A DNA stretch of 55,531 nt from NCBI GenBank assembly GCA_004335835.1, contig RWJK01001947.1, forward strand, positions 1 through 55,531, written 5' to 3'. The translations under genes were made by a program, and so were the position numbers. Under the pieces are notes generated by a model, which did no database searches, was not told the DNA's origin, and was given only the letters and a program-made list of their open reading frames with translations. How positions within the stretch are numbered: position 1 is the stretch's first letter; every line of letters starts with the position of its first letter. Source of the DNA: Scenedesmus sp. ARA3 (Eukaryota > Chlorophyta > Chlorophyceae > Sphaeropleales > Scenedesmaceae). This document shows, piece after piece, positions 45,001 to 52,000 of this stretch.

Positions 45001-46335
45001 ACACACCACTTGCCATCAGGGCTGGTGCGGTAGCTGATGATCTGCGCGCCAGCCAGGTTTGGCGTGCGGTCGAACACCTTGACCGGCGCGTCGCCAGCGC
45101 CCTGCAAGCAAGCACACGCCAGTTAAGTGGTGTGAGGCAGCTGCTGAGTTCAGTATGCGGTCAAACACGCTTTGACCCGCACGTTTGCAGCACTCTGTGA
45201 GGTGTATACTAGTGCATTCACCAGTGTTGCCTATCTGTCTGTTGGCTGCCATGCTGCCACCGACCAGGCTGGCACAATGCGTCATGAACTGCTGGCGCGT
45301 TTGCAGCAGCACCGTTTGCTGCATGAGACACGCACGAGCGCATTGCTATTGATACTCCCTGTGTCTCTGCTGCTGTCACAGGCGCCTGACAATATCCCAG
45401 CACATGTCTTCCTGCACGTGCTGCTGCTCTTTCCACCTGACAGGTACTGTATGCGTTGCTGTTGACCCCTGAAGGGTGCCACTGCCATTCGCAGGAACCG
45501 GCTGCTGTTCTGCTTGTACCAGAGCTCCCCCATCAAGGTCTGCCAGCAGCACCACGAGCACCACCACCAGCAGTACCACCACCAGCAGCAGTACCAGCAG
45601 TACACAGCACAGCAGCAGCGCACCTCGATGTCCCAGTGGTACACTGAGCTGGCTGTGACCAGGCCCAGCTGCGTGGCGCTGATCCACTTCCAGAACTCCA
45701 CAGGCTCTGGCATCTGGTGTGCCTTGAGCTTTGTCTTGGTGTCCAAGTTGAAGACCTGCAGCGCATCGCCTGGCGTGCCTGCTGTGGTGGCCTTCAGCGC
45801 GATGACCTTCTTGTCTAGGCACATCAGCGCGGAGTCTGCTGTGATTTGGCGCCTTGCAGGACTCATTGGTGCTGCCATATCCACGATGACCACCTGGTTC
45901 TGCGCGCCTGTCTCGCGGATGCACACATACTTCTCTGACTCCATGGAGCAGTTCTTGAAGCTGATGAACTCCTGTGCCACTCCAATGGAGGGCAGCTGCG
46001 AGCAGCAGGCAAGAGCAGGGAGCTTGAAGAGACTGGATCATTTGCGAGTAGCTGCTTACTGCCTGCTGAGTTATGGAAGTGCTGCCTCGAGCAGCTGGGC
46101 GGGCCAAACGTTGTGGCCCTGCCCTACAGCAAACTGCAGCTACGTAGGGGCCCTAGGCATCTGCCCCACGACTTTTCATATATGATCCATATTGAATTGC
46201 ACTGGCGTAGGGGCTACTGTGCTCTGCTGGTGACAGGATCGAGGACCTGCTGCAACATACAACGACCTAGTTTGGTGTCCTACAGCTGCGCACCAGGAGT
46301 TTCTCCTGCACCACGAGGGGCGCAGCTGCCGCCAT
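23809..46335 (-). CDS. CHC: Clathrin heavy chain, complete, 34 exons, 1,701 aa
   Basis: Coat protein that forms triskelions on endocytic and trans-Golgi vesicles. Exons: 46335-46294, 45995-45624, 45101-44968, 44604-44508, 43888-43780, 43277-43204, 42872-42709, 41768-41561, 41055-40913, 40265-40112, 39264-39061, 38677-38561, 38291-38127, 37896-37816, 37473-37337, 36948-36775, 35682-35580, 34932-34814, 33790-33643, 33182-32973, 31982-31809, 31491-31411, 31023-30895, 30644-30471, 29633-29500, 29150-28997, 27790-27635, 27100-26921, 26624-26487, 26106-25960, 25640-25551, 25184-25066, 24687-24456, 24051-23809 (TGA). Every junction keeps phase, every donor is GT and every visible acceptor AG. The length matches plant heavy chains (about 1,700). 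Exon 1 ([14 protein letters not shown]) was placed by similarity to plant N-termini. The exon 8 acceptor lies in the N gap. No frameshift or stop was found in the spliced product. Confidence 0.97.
24299..24379 (-). repeat. Donor echo of clathrin exon 33
   Basis: Repeats the last ~80 nt of exon 33 plus the GTGCGG donor. It reads [20 protein letters not shown] with no stop and only a few substitutions, one of them W to R before MHKL. Confidence 0.9.
24784..24985 (-). repeat. Acceptor echo of exon 33 and donor echo of exon 32, clathrin
   Basis: 24784-24816 repeats the start of exon 33 (the GCTGTACAAG...GACGCCATG side). 24913-24985 repeats the end of exon 32 and adjoining intron; GCATATGCACCCCTG is shared with 25026-25040. 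The donor-side echo is diverged. Confidence 0.7.
25254..25304 (-). repeat. Acceptor echo of clathrin exon 32
   Basis: A near-exact copy of the first ~48 nt of exon 32 ([15 protein letters not shown]) with its own CAG acceptor, about 119 bp upstream of the real exon start. Confidence 0.9.
25699..25754 (-). repeat. Acceptor echo of clathrin exon 31
   Basis: Reads [17 protein letters not shown], against [18 protein letters not shown] in the real exon. One codon is lost and the acceptor CAG is kept. Confidence 0.9.
26190..26234 (-). repeat. Acceptor echo of clathrin exon 30
   Basis: Repeats GAGCACCCCGAGCTGCTGG through GTGATGAAGGCGA ([12 protein letters not shown]), with a CCGCAG-like acceptor, upstream of the real exon at 26106. 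Confidence 0.9.
26792..26823 (-). repeat. Donor echo of clathrin exon 28
   Basis: Repeats the last ~28 nt of exon 28 (ELVHLYIQ) and its donor, changed from GTGGGG to GTGCAG. Confidence 0.8.
27176..27362 (-). repeat. Two near-identical acceptor echoes of clathrin exon 28
   Basis: The first ~62 nt of exon 28 ([19 protein letters not shown]) recur with exon starts at 27239 and 27358, 139 and 119 bp apart. The coding part is almost unchanged. The first echo also shares the flanking intron (TGAATGTAACAGCAAAGTA). This is the least diverged array in the gene. Confidence 0.95.
27862..28280 (-). repeat. Four acceptor echoes of clathrin exon 27
   Basis: Copies of the exon 27 start ([17 protein letters not shown]) lie at about 27862-27917, 27959-28028, 28090-28152 and 28213-28280, with increasing damage. 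The third is closest to the real exon. The fourth has lost the central coding part and has only a degenerate acceptor. Confidence 0.88.
28478..28951 (-). repeat. Four donor echoes of clathrin exon 26
   Basis: The exon 26 end ([19 protein letters not shown] + GTGCGG) recurs at 28882-28951, 28745-28818, 28605-28682 and 28478-28537. Each ends with a GTGCGG donor. One copy has lost the SSKT codons and another is shortened in the middle. Confidence 0.93.
29211..29385 (-). repeat. Two acceptor echoes of clathrin exon 26
   Basis: 29211-29264 and 29339-29385 repeat the exon 26 start ([16 protein letters not shown]). The nearer copy keeps [15 protein letters not shown]. The farther one is eroded at the acceptor. 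Confidence 0.88.
29719..29925 (-). repeat. Two acceptor echoes of clathrin exon 25
   Basis: The exon 25 start ([19 protein letters not shown]) recurs at 29719-29780 and 29862-29925 with one residue change (K to E). Each acceptor is followed directly by GTGCGC, which is also the commonest donor class of this gene. Confidence 0.93.
30119..30392 (-). repeat. Two donor echoes of clathrin exon 24
   Basis: 30299-30392 and 30119-30215 repeat the last ~90 nt of exon 24 ([12 protein letters not shown] side). The donor changed from GTAAGC to GTGCGT in both. The duplicated unit also carries intron containing CCATGCACC and TACGCTAGACCCTAAAC. Confidence 0.92.
30722..30773 (-). repeat. Acceptor echo of clathrin exon 24
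   Basis: Reads [14 protein letters not shown] after a GGCAG acceptor, against [14 protein letters not shown] in the real exon at 30644. Confidence 0.9.
32032..32240 (-). repeat. Two acceptor echoes of clathrin exon 21
   Basis: 32032-32107 reads [20 protein letters not shown] but has lost the AG of its acceptor (GGGTTGTCAGC). 32190-32240 is a more eroded copy of the same region. Confidence 0.82.
32280..32905 (-). repeat. Five donor echoes of clathrin exon 20
   Basis: The exon 20 end ([20 protein letters not shown] + GTGCGG) recurs at 32826-32905, 32715-32795, 32562-32645, 32423-32493 and 32280-32365. Erosion generally increases with distance from the real exon (32973). Several have internal deletions or frame changes. 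All but the most eroded keep a GTGCG donor, or one base off it. Confidence 0.93.
33249..33296 (-). repeat. Acceptor echo of clathrin exon 20
   Basis: Reads [14 protein letters not shown] after CTGCAG, against [14 protein letters not shown] in the real exon at 33182. Confidence 0.92.
33328..33483. repeat. Intronic minisatellite, three full 50-bp units
   Basis: A composite unit (CACAGGTCATGCATACG, CACAGGTCATGCATACG, CACACCAGAAG) is repeated nearly perfectly in clathrin intron 19. Unlike the exon echoes it matches no exon. Confidence 0.9.
33549..33585 (-). repeat. Donor echo of clathrin exon 19
   Basis: Repeats the end of exon 19 (TNPYYNSL side) in eroded form: CATCAGGCTGTTGTGATGG on the plus strand against CACCAGGCTGTTGTAGTAGG. 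Confidence 0.75.
33858..34136 (-). repeat. Three acceptor echoes of clathrin exon 19
   Basis: The exon 19 start ([12 protein letters not shown]) recurs at 33858-33910, 33969-34023 and 34083-34136, about 110-115 bp apart. Shared intron includes AGTAACACA and GTATGT. One copy has lost a base in GCTGAAGCTGCTG. Confidence 0.93.
34240..34800 (-). repeat. Regular ~115-bp array: five donor echoes of clathrin exon 18
   Basis: The exon 18 end ([12 protein letters not shown] + AG/GTGCGG) recurs with donors near 34698, 34583, 34468 and 34354, and an eroded copy near 34250. Spacing is 114-115 bp for the inner copies. Each unit is about 55 bp of exon and donor plus about 60 bp of intron carrying several AACGTT/AGCGTT-containing decamers. 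It looks like a satellite seeded from an exon edge. Confidence 0.95.
34985..35280 (-). repeat. Three acceptor echoes of clathrin exon 18
   Basis: 34985-35062 reads [20 protein letters not shown] after a TTGCAG acceptor. 35122-35174 and 35224-35280 are progressively eroded. Confidence 0.9.
35467..35527 (-). repeat. Donor echo of clathrin exon 17
   Basis: Reads [13 protein letters not shown], against [17 protein letters not shown] in the real exon. The donor is eroded to GCGCGA. Confidence 0.85.
35738..35796 (-). repeat. Acceptor echo of clathrin exon 17
   Basis: Repeats CCTGCAG + GCACGACCTG.TGGAGGAC and the TTCCTGTACAACGCC side of exon 17, with a few substitutions. Confidence 0.9.
35917..36710 (-). 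repeat. Five donor echoes of clathrin exon 16
   Basis: The exon 16 end ([18 protein letters not shown] + AG/GTGTG) recurs at 36647-36710, 36525-36585, 36283-36395, 36044-36150 and 35917-35990. Units share intron such as GACTTGAACCCCAAACCC and AACAACAGC.ATGGA. The two longest echoes (36283, 36044) carry over 90 nt of exon. Confidence 0.94.
37038..37182 (-). repeat. Two acceptor echoes of clathrin exon 16
   Basis: 37038-37100 repeats the exon 16 start ([14 protein letters not shown] region) with a lost base in GAGGACC. 37141-37182 is a second copy with [13 protein letters not shown] sequence. Confidence 0.85.
37203..37277 (-). repeat. Donor echo of clathrin exon 15, fully open
   Basis: Reads [19 protein letters not shown] and ends in the same CAG/GTGAGGAGC donor as the real exon 15 ([19 protein letters not shown]), with no stop. 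Confidence 0.93.
37553..37580 (-). repeat. Acceptor echo of clathrin exon 15
   Basis: A short copy of GCCAACCTGCAG.TGGTGGT (ANLQLVV) after AACAG, about 100 bp upstream of the real exon. Confidence 0.85.
38350..38515 (-). repeat. Donor echoes of clathrin exon 12
   Basis: 38461-38515 reads [15 protein letters not shown] with donor GTGCGC. 38350-38400 is a weak second copy sharing CTGCAGCGGCCC and CAACAAAGT.ACAA.TGTG. Confidence 0.8.
38957..38991 (-). repeat. Donor echo of clathrin exon 11
   Basis: GAACAGGTCTGCCA on the plus strand with flanking CCTGCG repeats the end of exon 11 (ADLFLQ) about 100 bp downstream of it. Confidence 0.7.
39311..39690 (-). repeat. Four acceptor echoes of clathrin exon 11 with CTG tracts
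   Basis: The exon 11 start ([17 protein letters not shown]) recurs at 39311-39360, 39428-39477, 39531-39582 and 39637-39690. Each is followed upstream by a CTG/CCG tract serving as pyrimidine tract. Copies differ by single codons, for example GHMSALQAY and VGMSALQAY. Confidence 0.94.
39978..40040 (-). repeat. Donor echo of clathrin exon 10
   Basis: Reads [16 protein letters not shown], against [17 protein letters not shown] in the real exon. The donor has changed from GGTGTG to GCATGA and is lost. Confidence 0.85.
40311..40473 (-). repeat. Two acceptor echoes of clathrin exon 10
   Basis: The exon 10 start ([16 protein letters not shown]) recurs about 99 and 201 bp upstream, with the same CCTGCAG acceptor and shared intron (AACAAGCACAACAGACAGCG). 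One copy lacks a lysine codon. Confidence 0.94.
41309..41415 (-). repeat. Donor echo of clathrin exon 8
   Basis: The longest donor echo: about 105 nt repeating [20 protein letters not shown] through ESPQ, with a GTGCTC donor in place of GTGTGT. Confidence 0.92.
41765..41842. other. Assembly gap, 78 N
   Basis: The gap falls exactly inside the exon 8 acceptor-echo array. It removes the first ~4 nt of the real exon 8 and its acceptor. The missing sequence is predicted to be the CTG/CAG tract that flanks the other copies; the true length may differ from 78. Confidence 0.95.
41843..42437 (-). repeat. Five acceptor echoes of clathrin exon 8
   Basis: Units at 41843-41915, 41961-42034, 42080-42159, 42195-42272 and 42357-42437 each hold a CTG tract, CCTGCAG or CTGCAGG, and about 70 nt reading [20 protein letters not shown]. 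Variation is nearly all at third codon positions (GCC/GCA, AAC/AGC). All remain open and all keep an AG acceptor. Confidence 0.96.
42571..42662 (-). repeat. Donor echo of clathrin exon 7
   Basis: Reads [18 protein letters not shown] then STGDILAIN, against STGGILAIN in the real exon 7, with a GTGTGA donor. It is open throughout. Confidence 0.93.
42951..42990 (-). repeat. Acceptor echo of clathrin exon 7
   Basis: CCTGCAG + ATCTCGGAGGGCTTCTGCC repeats the exon 7 start (ISERFGLVY) with changed codons. Confidence 0.85.
43074..43146. repeat. 28-bp minisatellite in clathrin intron 6
   Basis: The unit starting AGTAGCTGCCCTGCTGG is present at 43074, 43102 and (partial) 43130, identical over the shared length. 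It is not related to an exon. Confidence 0.92.
43658..43700 (-). repeat. Donor echo of clathrin exon 5
   Basis: CGCACGCCTGGCACGCTG with flanking CACGTGCCAGCTGC repeats the exon 5 end region (IELGSVP) in eroded form. Confidence 0.65.
44271..44420 (-). repeat. Two donor echoes of clathrin exon 4
   Basis: 44382-44420 and 44271-44312 repeat the exon 4 end plus donor (plus strand GCATTG.GCAC.TTGACTGT). Both are short and eroded. Confidence 0.75.
45150..45183 (-). repeat. Acceptor-side echo of clathrin exon 3
   Basis: GGTCAAAGCGTGTTTGACCG repeats the VKVFDRTP codons of exon 3 with an inserted base. No intact acceptor remains. Confidence 0.65.
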
Positions 46336-47472
46336 CTTGGGCGTGTTCCTCTCAGGTGAGGCGAATCAAGGCAACGCAACTTGCATGTGGTAAGTGCTGG
46401 AAGTAGCCTCTGCCTGCTGCAAGGCTTTAGGTTCAGCAGCTCACGAAGAAACCAACTCCAAAAGCACTGTGATCACGGGAAGTCCTGAATGTTGTACAGC
46501 ACAAGGACCACTTGTCAAACAAGGGCACAACAGGTGTCTGGAACGCCCTCTACTACTTCTACTTCAGCTTAAAAGCACTCGGAACAAATACTTTTAATCA
46601 GTCATTGATGTTTTTTCAGCACGCTTTACTTGGAAGAAGGTACAAGAGCAACTGCCTGAACTGACAGCACTCTGGTGTGAAAAGCCGATGATCACAAGTC
46701 AGGCGGTCTGCATACCGAAACAATTCCATTGAATAGCCCGACTGCGTGCTGGTCCGCTGCTAGTGCTTGCCCTGCAAGTAGCCAGCTCTGCAGCAGCTGC
46801 AGCAGCTGCAGCCTGGAGTGGAGCAAGCATCAGGTCTTAGAAGGCCATCTTGCAGCCACCCATTGTCTAATATGCGCTACTGCATGCAATAAGACACGGT
46901 TTTCATTGTACTTCATGTGTTGCCCTGCAGACACCCAAGCGTGATCTGCAGTTCACACCACCTCCAGCAGTGCTCATTCAGTTGACATTCCACATTGTCT
47001 GTCACAGCAGTGTGCAGCCATAAGAAGTAAACTAGCAGCCACAATACAGAGGCATTTCCAGGAAGCAGTAGCTGCTGCTGCTGCAGCTGCTGCGGGGCTG
47101 TCACATGCTCATACTCGCCAGCACCTTGCAGTCTACATAGCAAATCACTGAGCTGCAACAGCAAGCAGCAACCTCTACAACCAGCGCCAAGTAGCAAGTT
47201 GACAGTCATTACACTGAATGCAAGTGCCCCCCGCTGCAATGCACGTAGTTCAGCATCCTCGATTCTGTGCACCAACACAGCAGGCGCCTGCTGAGTGACA
47301 CAGCAGCACCCACTGACCTCTGGCCCCTCCTCACCCTGTTGACAGTAGCCTCTACAAGGCACTTCTTAGCTGCCGCAGCACCAGCAGCAGCAACAGCAGC
47401 AGCAGCAGCAGCAGCATGAATGCATAACCAGCCGCAGTAATCGAGGCAGCCGCTAGTTGTGTCAGCCTCCCC
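46336..47472. promoter_or_regulatory. Divergent intergenic region between clathrin and RAD51B
   Basis: The two start codons are 1,137 bp apart and point away from each other, so both promoters and 5' UTRs must lie here. I see no convincing TATA box. AT-rich spots include CTTTTAATCAGTCATTG near 46590. A CAG run lies near 47398-47415, close to the RAD51B start. Confidence 0.6.
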
Positions 47473-48980
47473 ATGGACTTCTACAGCAGCAGCAGCAGCA
47501 GCAGCAGCCTGCTGCTGCGGGACACAGGCCTGGACCCGGGCTCGCTGCAGCTGCTGGCGCAGCACAACCTGCACAGCTGCCAGGAGCTGCTGCTGCTGTC
47601 AGCAGTTGACCTCATGGAGCGGCTGGACGTGCCTTACTCGCGCGCTGAGTGGCTGCTGGCGCATGCAGCCATGCACCTGGCGCCATCTTACACCACGGTG
47701 AGGTGCTGGGTGCACTGCACTGGGTTCGGTGCTGTGTTGCACGCTTTGAAGCACCAATGCGCCTGTGTGTGTATTGAAGCGTGTGTGTGTGTGTGTTGGT
47801 TGCGGCATTTGTGCGCATGTGTAAGTAACTGTAGAGGTTTGTGCAGGACAGCCGACCATGCTCACTGCACTTCTGCACCTGCTTTGCCTGCACCTGCTGA
47901 CGTCAGCATCACGGCTGGCTCGTCATCATGTAACGCCTTCACTCCTCCTTTGCCTTGCTTGCCAAGATCATCTGTCTTACTACAGTTTGTCCTCTATTGG
48001 AATGCTGTGTGCTGCAGGCACTGAAGCTGCACAGCTGGCCACCATTTGGCACCTTTCCCTCCTCCTTGTGCTACCCCTAGTCAACTGTATGTTCTATGTT
48101 GCCATGCTGTGTGCTGCAGGCGCTGGGGCTGCACACGACCTCGCGGCAGCATTCAGTGAGGGTGCTCACAGGCCTCCAGGTGAGGCAGCAGCAGCAGCAC
48201 CAGCAGCAGCACGCACCCACACGTGCACATGTAGATCACTGCCACACACAGCAAGACGTTGCATGTGGCACAGCTGTGCTGTTGTGCTCCATAGTAGGCA
48301 GCAGGATAGCAGTGGGACTATGTGTACATGATGCTGCTAGAGCTGTATGTGCAGGTGACGCAGCGGGTGCTTATACTGACGGCTGCTGATGCTTACAGGG
48401 CCTGGATGCTGCCCTACGTGGCACGTTGCCAGGCAGTGTGATCACCGAGCTGAGCTTGCTACGTTCTGTCTCTGTCTGAGCTCACATCACTGGCACATGT
48501 CTGGTGTTTCCCTGCCAGGCCGGGACACTGCGCTGCGTGGTGGGCTGCCGGCTGACGCCATCAGTGAGCTGGTGGGCCATGCACCTTGCCTTCTGATCAC
48601 TTAGAAGTGCTTGGTTGGTGCTGCTTACAGGGCTTGGACGCTGCGCTGCGTGGTGGGCTGCCGGCTGGCGTGATCACCGAGCTGGTGGGCCCTGCAGGAG
48701 TGGGCAAGAGCCAGACTTGCTACACCATTGCACTGCAGGTAATGCCCATGGTGATTGTTGATAGTCGTGCTGCTGCTGCTGCTGCGGTGGCGGCGGCGGC
48801 GGCGCTGAATGTGTGTGTTTGTTGCTTGTTCTGGTGTGCCTGCACATCAACCATAACACATGTGTTATGTAGCCTGCAGTTGATGCTTGCCATTGCTGTC
48901 AGCATGAACCACCGTCTCAGCGTTGTCAGCGTAGCGGTGCACGCTTTGCGACCGTTCTGCTGGGTTTGTGAGCTCCTGGG

Positions 48981-49019
<39 letters not shown>

Positions 49020-52000
49020 GTCAGGTGGCGCTGCCACGTGCCCTGGGTGGGCTGGAGGCGATGCTGATGTACATAGACACGGAAGGCAAGTTCAGCACAC
49101 AGGTGAGTGCGTATACACATACAAACTTACATAAACACATGCTGATGTACATACACACAGAAGGCAAGTAGTCCCTATGCTAATGTACAGAGACAGGGAA
49201 GGCAAGTTCAGCACACAGGTGACAGGCCGGCTGCGCTACCGTTTGCCGCTGCTTGTTACTTTGGCTCGCCATCCACATCATGATACATTATATGTGCAGA
49301 AGCAAGGCGCAAGGGCCCGTGTATACACATTACGCTGCTGGGTGATGCCTGCAGTTGCGTTGCCCTGATTGTGCGGTGGGGTGAATTGCATGGTGTGTGC
49401 TTGCGCAGACGAGCGGCCTCTGGGGCATTTTGCGTGTGCTGCAACTGGTGGTCGTAATCTCCTGCTGCTGCTGCTGCTGCCGCTGCTGCTGCTGCTGCCG
49501 CCGCTGCTGCAGCGCCTGCTGGAGATGGCCTCAGCGCGCGTGACTGCTGCTGTTGAGTCTGGGCTGCTGCCTGCGCTCAGCGGCTGCCACACAGCTGTCT
49601 ATGAGTCGCTGATTGAGCCGGTGCTTACACGCATGCTGATACTGAAGCCAGATTCTGTGGAGCAGCTGCAGGCGCAACTGGAGGCACTGAAACGAGAGGT
49701 AAGGAGCACTGCTGGCTGCTTGGCTCAATTTGGCGGAGCAGGTGGTACCGCATGCTGGTATAGCTGACCCTGAAGCCAGATTCTGTGGAGCAGCTGCAAG
49801 CACAGCTGGAGGCACTCAAGCGGGAGGTGAGGGATAGCTTGTCTGTGGCTTGCCTGCTTGGATGTTGTGGCTTGTGTGGTGTGAAGCATTTGCTCACGCG
49901 CATGCTGATACTGAAACAGATTGTGGAGCAGCTGCAGGCGCAATCGGAGGCACTCAAAAGAGAGGTGGGTTCCTGTTGTTTGGGCTGCTTAGCTGCATTG
50001 ATGTTGTGTGATGTATGATGTGCAGCATGTGCTCACGGGCATGCTGATCCTTAATCCAGGCTCTGTGGAGCAGCTGCAGGCGCAGCTGGAGGCACTCAAG
50101 AGACAGGTGCAAGCCTGTTGTTTGGTGGCTTGAGCTGACTAAATTTGGCTTATAGTATGTGAGGCTTGTGCTGACGCGCATGCTTATCCTGAGGCCAGAA
50201 TAGGTGGAGCAGCTGCAGGCACAGCTGGAGGCACTCAAGCAAAAAGTGCAGGGGGCCACAGTGTTTATGTTGGCTTCTATTGCATTTTGGGCATCTGAGA
50301 ACCTGCGAATGCTGATTGCGTCACTGGTCCTGTTTTAGAAGAAGGCTCATCTGAGGCTGCCTGCTTGTTTTGTTGTGCGTCCTTCTGTTTTGGTGCACAG
50401 GTAGCGCAACGAGATGCGATGCTTGTGCTGCTGGACAGCGTCGCAGCGCTGCTGCACACCAAGCTGGGCTGCGGCGACGCGGCAGCAGCTGACTTGAAGT
50501 GTCCAATGCAGCTTGTGCTTTGTGCTTGCACAGGTGGCTCAACGAGACGTGAAGCTGGTGCTGCTGGATAGTGTAGCAGCGCTGCTGCGCACCGAGCTGG
50601 GCGGAGGAGATGCCTCAGCACCCGGCCACGTGTTTTCCCAACAGCAGCTTGTGCTTTGTGCCTGTTTCAATCCCTTGCAGGTGGCTCAACGAGACGTCAA
50701 GCTGGTACTGCTGGATAGTGTAGCAGCGCTGCTGCGCACTGAGCTGGGCGGGGGAGATGCCTCAGCGCTGGCTGCGCGCAGGGAGCAGCTGGGCCGGCAA
50801 GCCATAGCTCTGAAGGTGCTGGCTGAGCAACACCGCATACCTGTGGTGGTCACCAACCAGGTGCGAGCTGGGCGAAGCAAGGAGCTGCAATAGCAGGGAG
50901 GTAATTGTGACCAGTGTGGCAACATCATGATGTTGCTGTGCTGCAGGTGGTGCCGTACGCACTTGCTGCCTGCTGTATGCTGCTGTATAGCAGTGATGGT
51001 GGTCACTCGCCAGCTATGAGGGGTTGCGTTGCAGCACGTGGTTGTGATGCCTGAACACCCCTCTAATAGCTGAAACTGCACCTGCACTTGGTGTGGTGCA
51101 GGTCACAGCTCGGCCGACAGGTCCAGCTACACACGCCTTCCAGCAGCAGCAGCGGGGCCTACCCGGCGGCAGCGCTGCGACAAGCAAGGATGGGCAGCTG
51201 TCTGCTGCACTTGGCACCAAGTGGGCTCATGCGGTGAATGTGCGGCTGGTGCTGGAGCGAATCGTGGAAGGGGGAGAGGAGCGGCGCTTCATCAAGGTGT
51301 GAGGGTATCCATTGAAAGTTTAACCTTGACCCCCCTCATAATCATTGAGTGCGTGTATGGCTATTGGCGGTGATGCGACTCTCTGAATGTGCGACTGGTG
51401 CTGGCGAATAGAGGAGGGGGCAGAGGAGCGGCGCTTCATCAAGGTGTGCTGTGCTGCGAGGTTTTGTCGGAGGATGCCATTGATCATTACCTGCAGGGCA
51501 CTGGTACAACCAAGTGCATCCAAGCTGACGCTGATGATTCCCGCCTGTGTTGGGGTGAGAGCCAGGAGTTGCTCCTGACTGCATCACCAGTACCCATGTG
51601 CTGTCTCGTTCCATCGCAGCCAGGCTCAGCAGCGGCAGCTTTGGGTGCACTTGTCAACAGTAGTACTGATGATGCTGTGTCTGCTCAGGCACAACGCCAG
51701 GCTTTCTTTCACAGTGATGCTAGTTGTGCCTTGCGCTGCTGCTGCTGCCGCTGCTGCTGCTGCTTGTGCAACAAATCGCCAAGTCGCCCTTGAGTGCCAA
51801 CCAGGCCTATGAGTACAGGATCAGTTCAGCTGATGCTGATGCTGTTGCACTTGCTGCTGCTGCTGCTGCTGCTGCTGCTGTGGCAGGTCGCCAAGTCACC
51901 CATGAGTGCCAATCAGGCGTTTGAGTACAGGATAACTCCAGGAGGCGTGGTGCAGGTACACGGCACTGTGCTGCCGCAGTCTGTGCAGCAGAGCGCGCTG

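Larger units (their letters stand above)
41561..46335 (-). other. CHC: Clathrin N-terminal beta-propeller and ankle exons (1-8)
   Basis: Residues 1 to about 330 form the seven-bladed propeller that binds clathrin-box adaptors. Recognisable blade segments are [105 protein letters not shown] and [16 protein letters not shown]. Exon 8 opens the linker ([30 protein letters not shown]). The propeller is complete, although its exons are interleaved with decoy copies. Confidence 0.93.

Noticed and set aside
23809..46335. Interpretation of the echoes as introner elements or a dispersed transposon family
   Set aside because: Each echo matches only its own neighbouring exon edge, so the units are unrelated between introns and have no shared ends.
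23809..46335. Interpretation of the echoes as mutually exclusive alternative exons
   Set aside because: All are partial. Acceptor echoes lack a matching downstream donor and donor echoes lack an acceptor, so they cannot replace the exon.
23809..46335. Echoes as pure assembly artefact
   Set aside because: Copies differ by many substitutions and indels, with graded decay and intact flanking intron, which is not what misjoined reads give. The exact copy number near the N gap remains uncertain.
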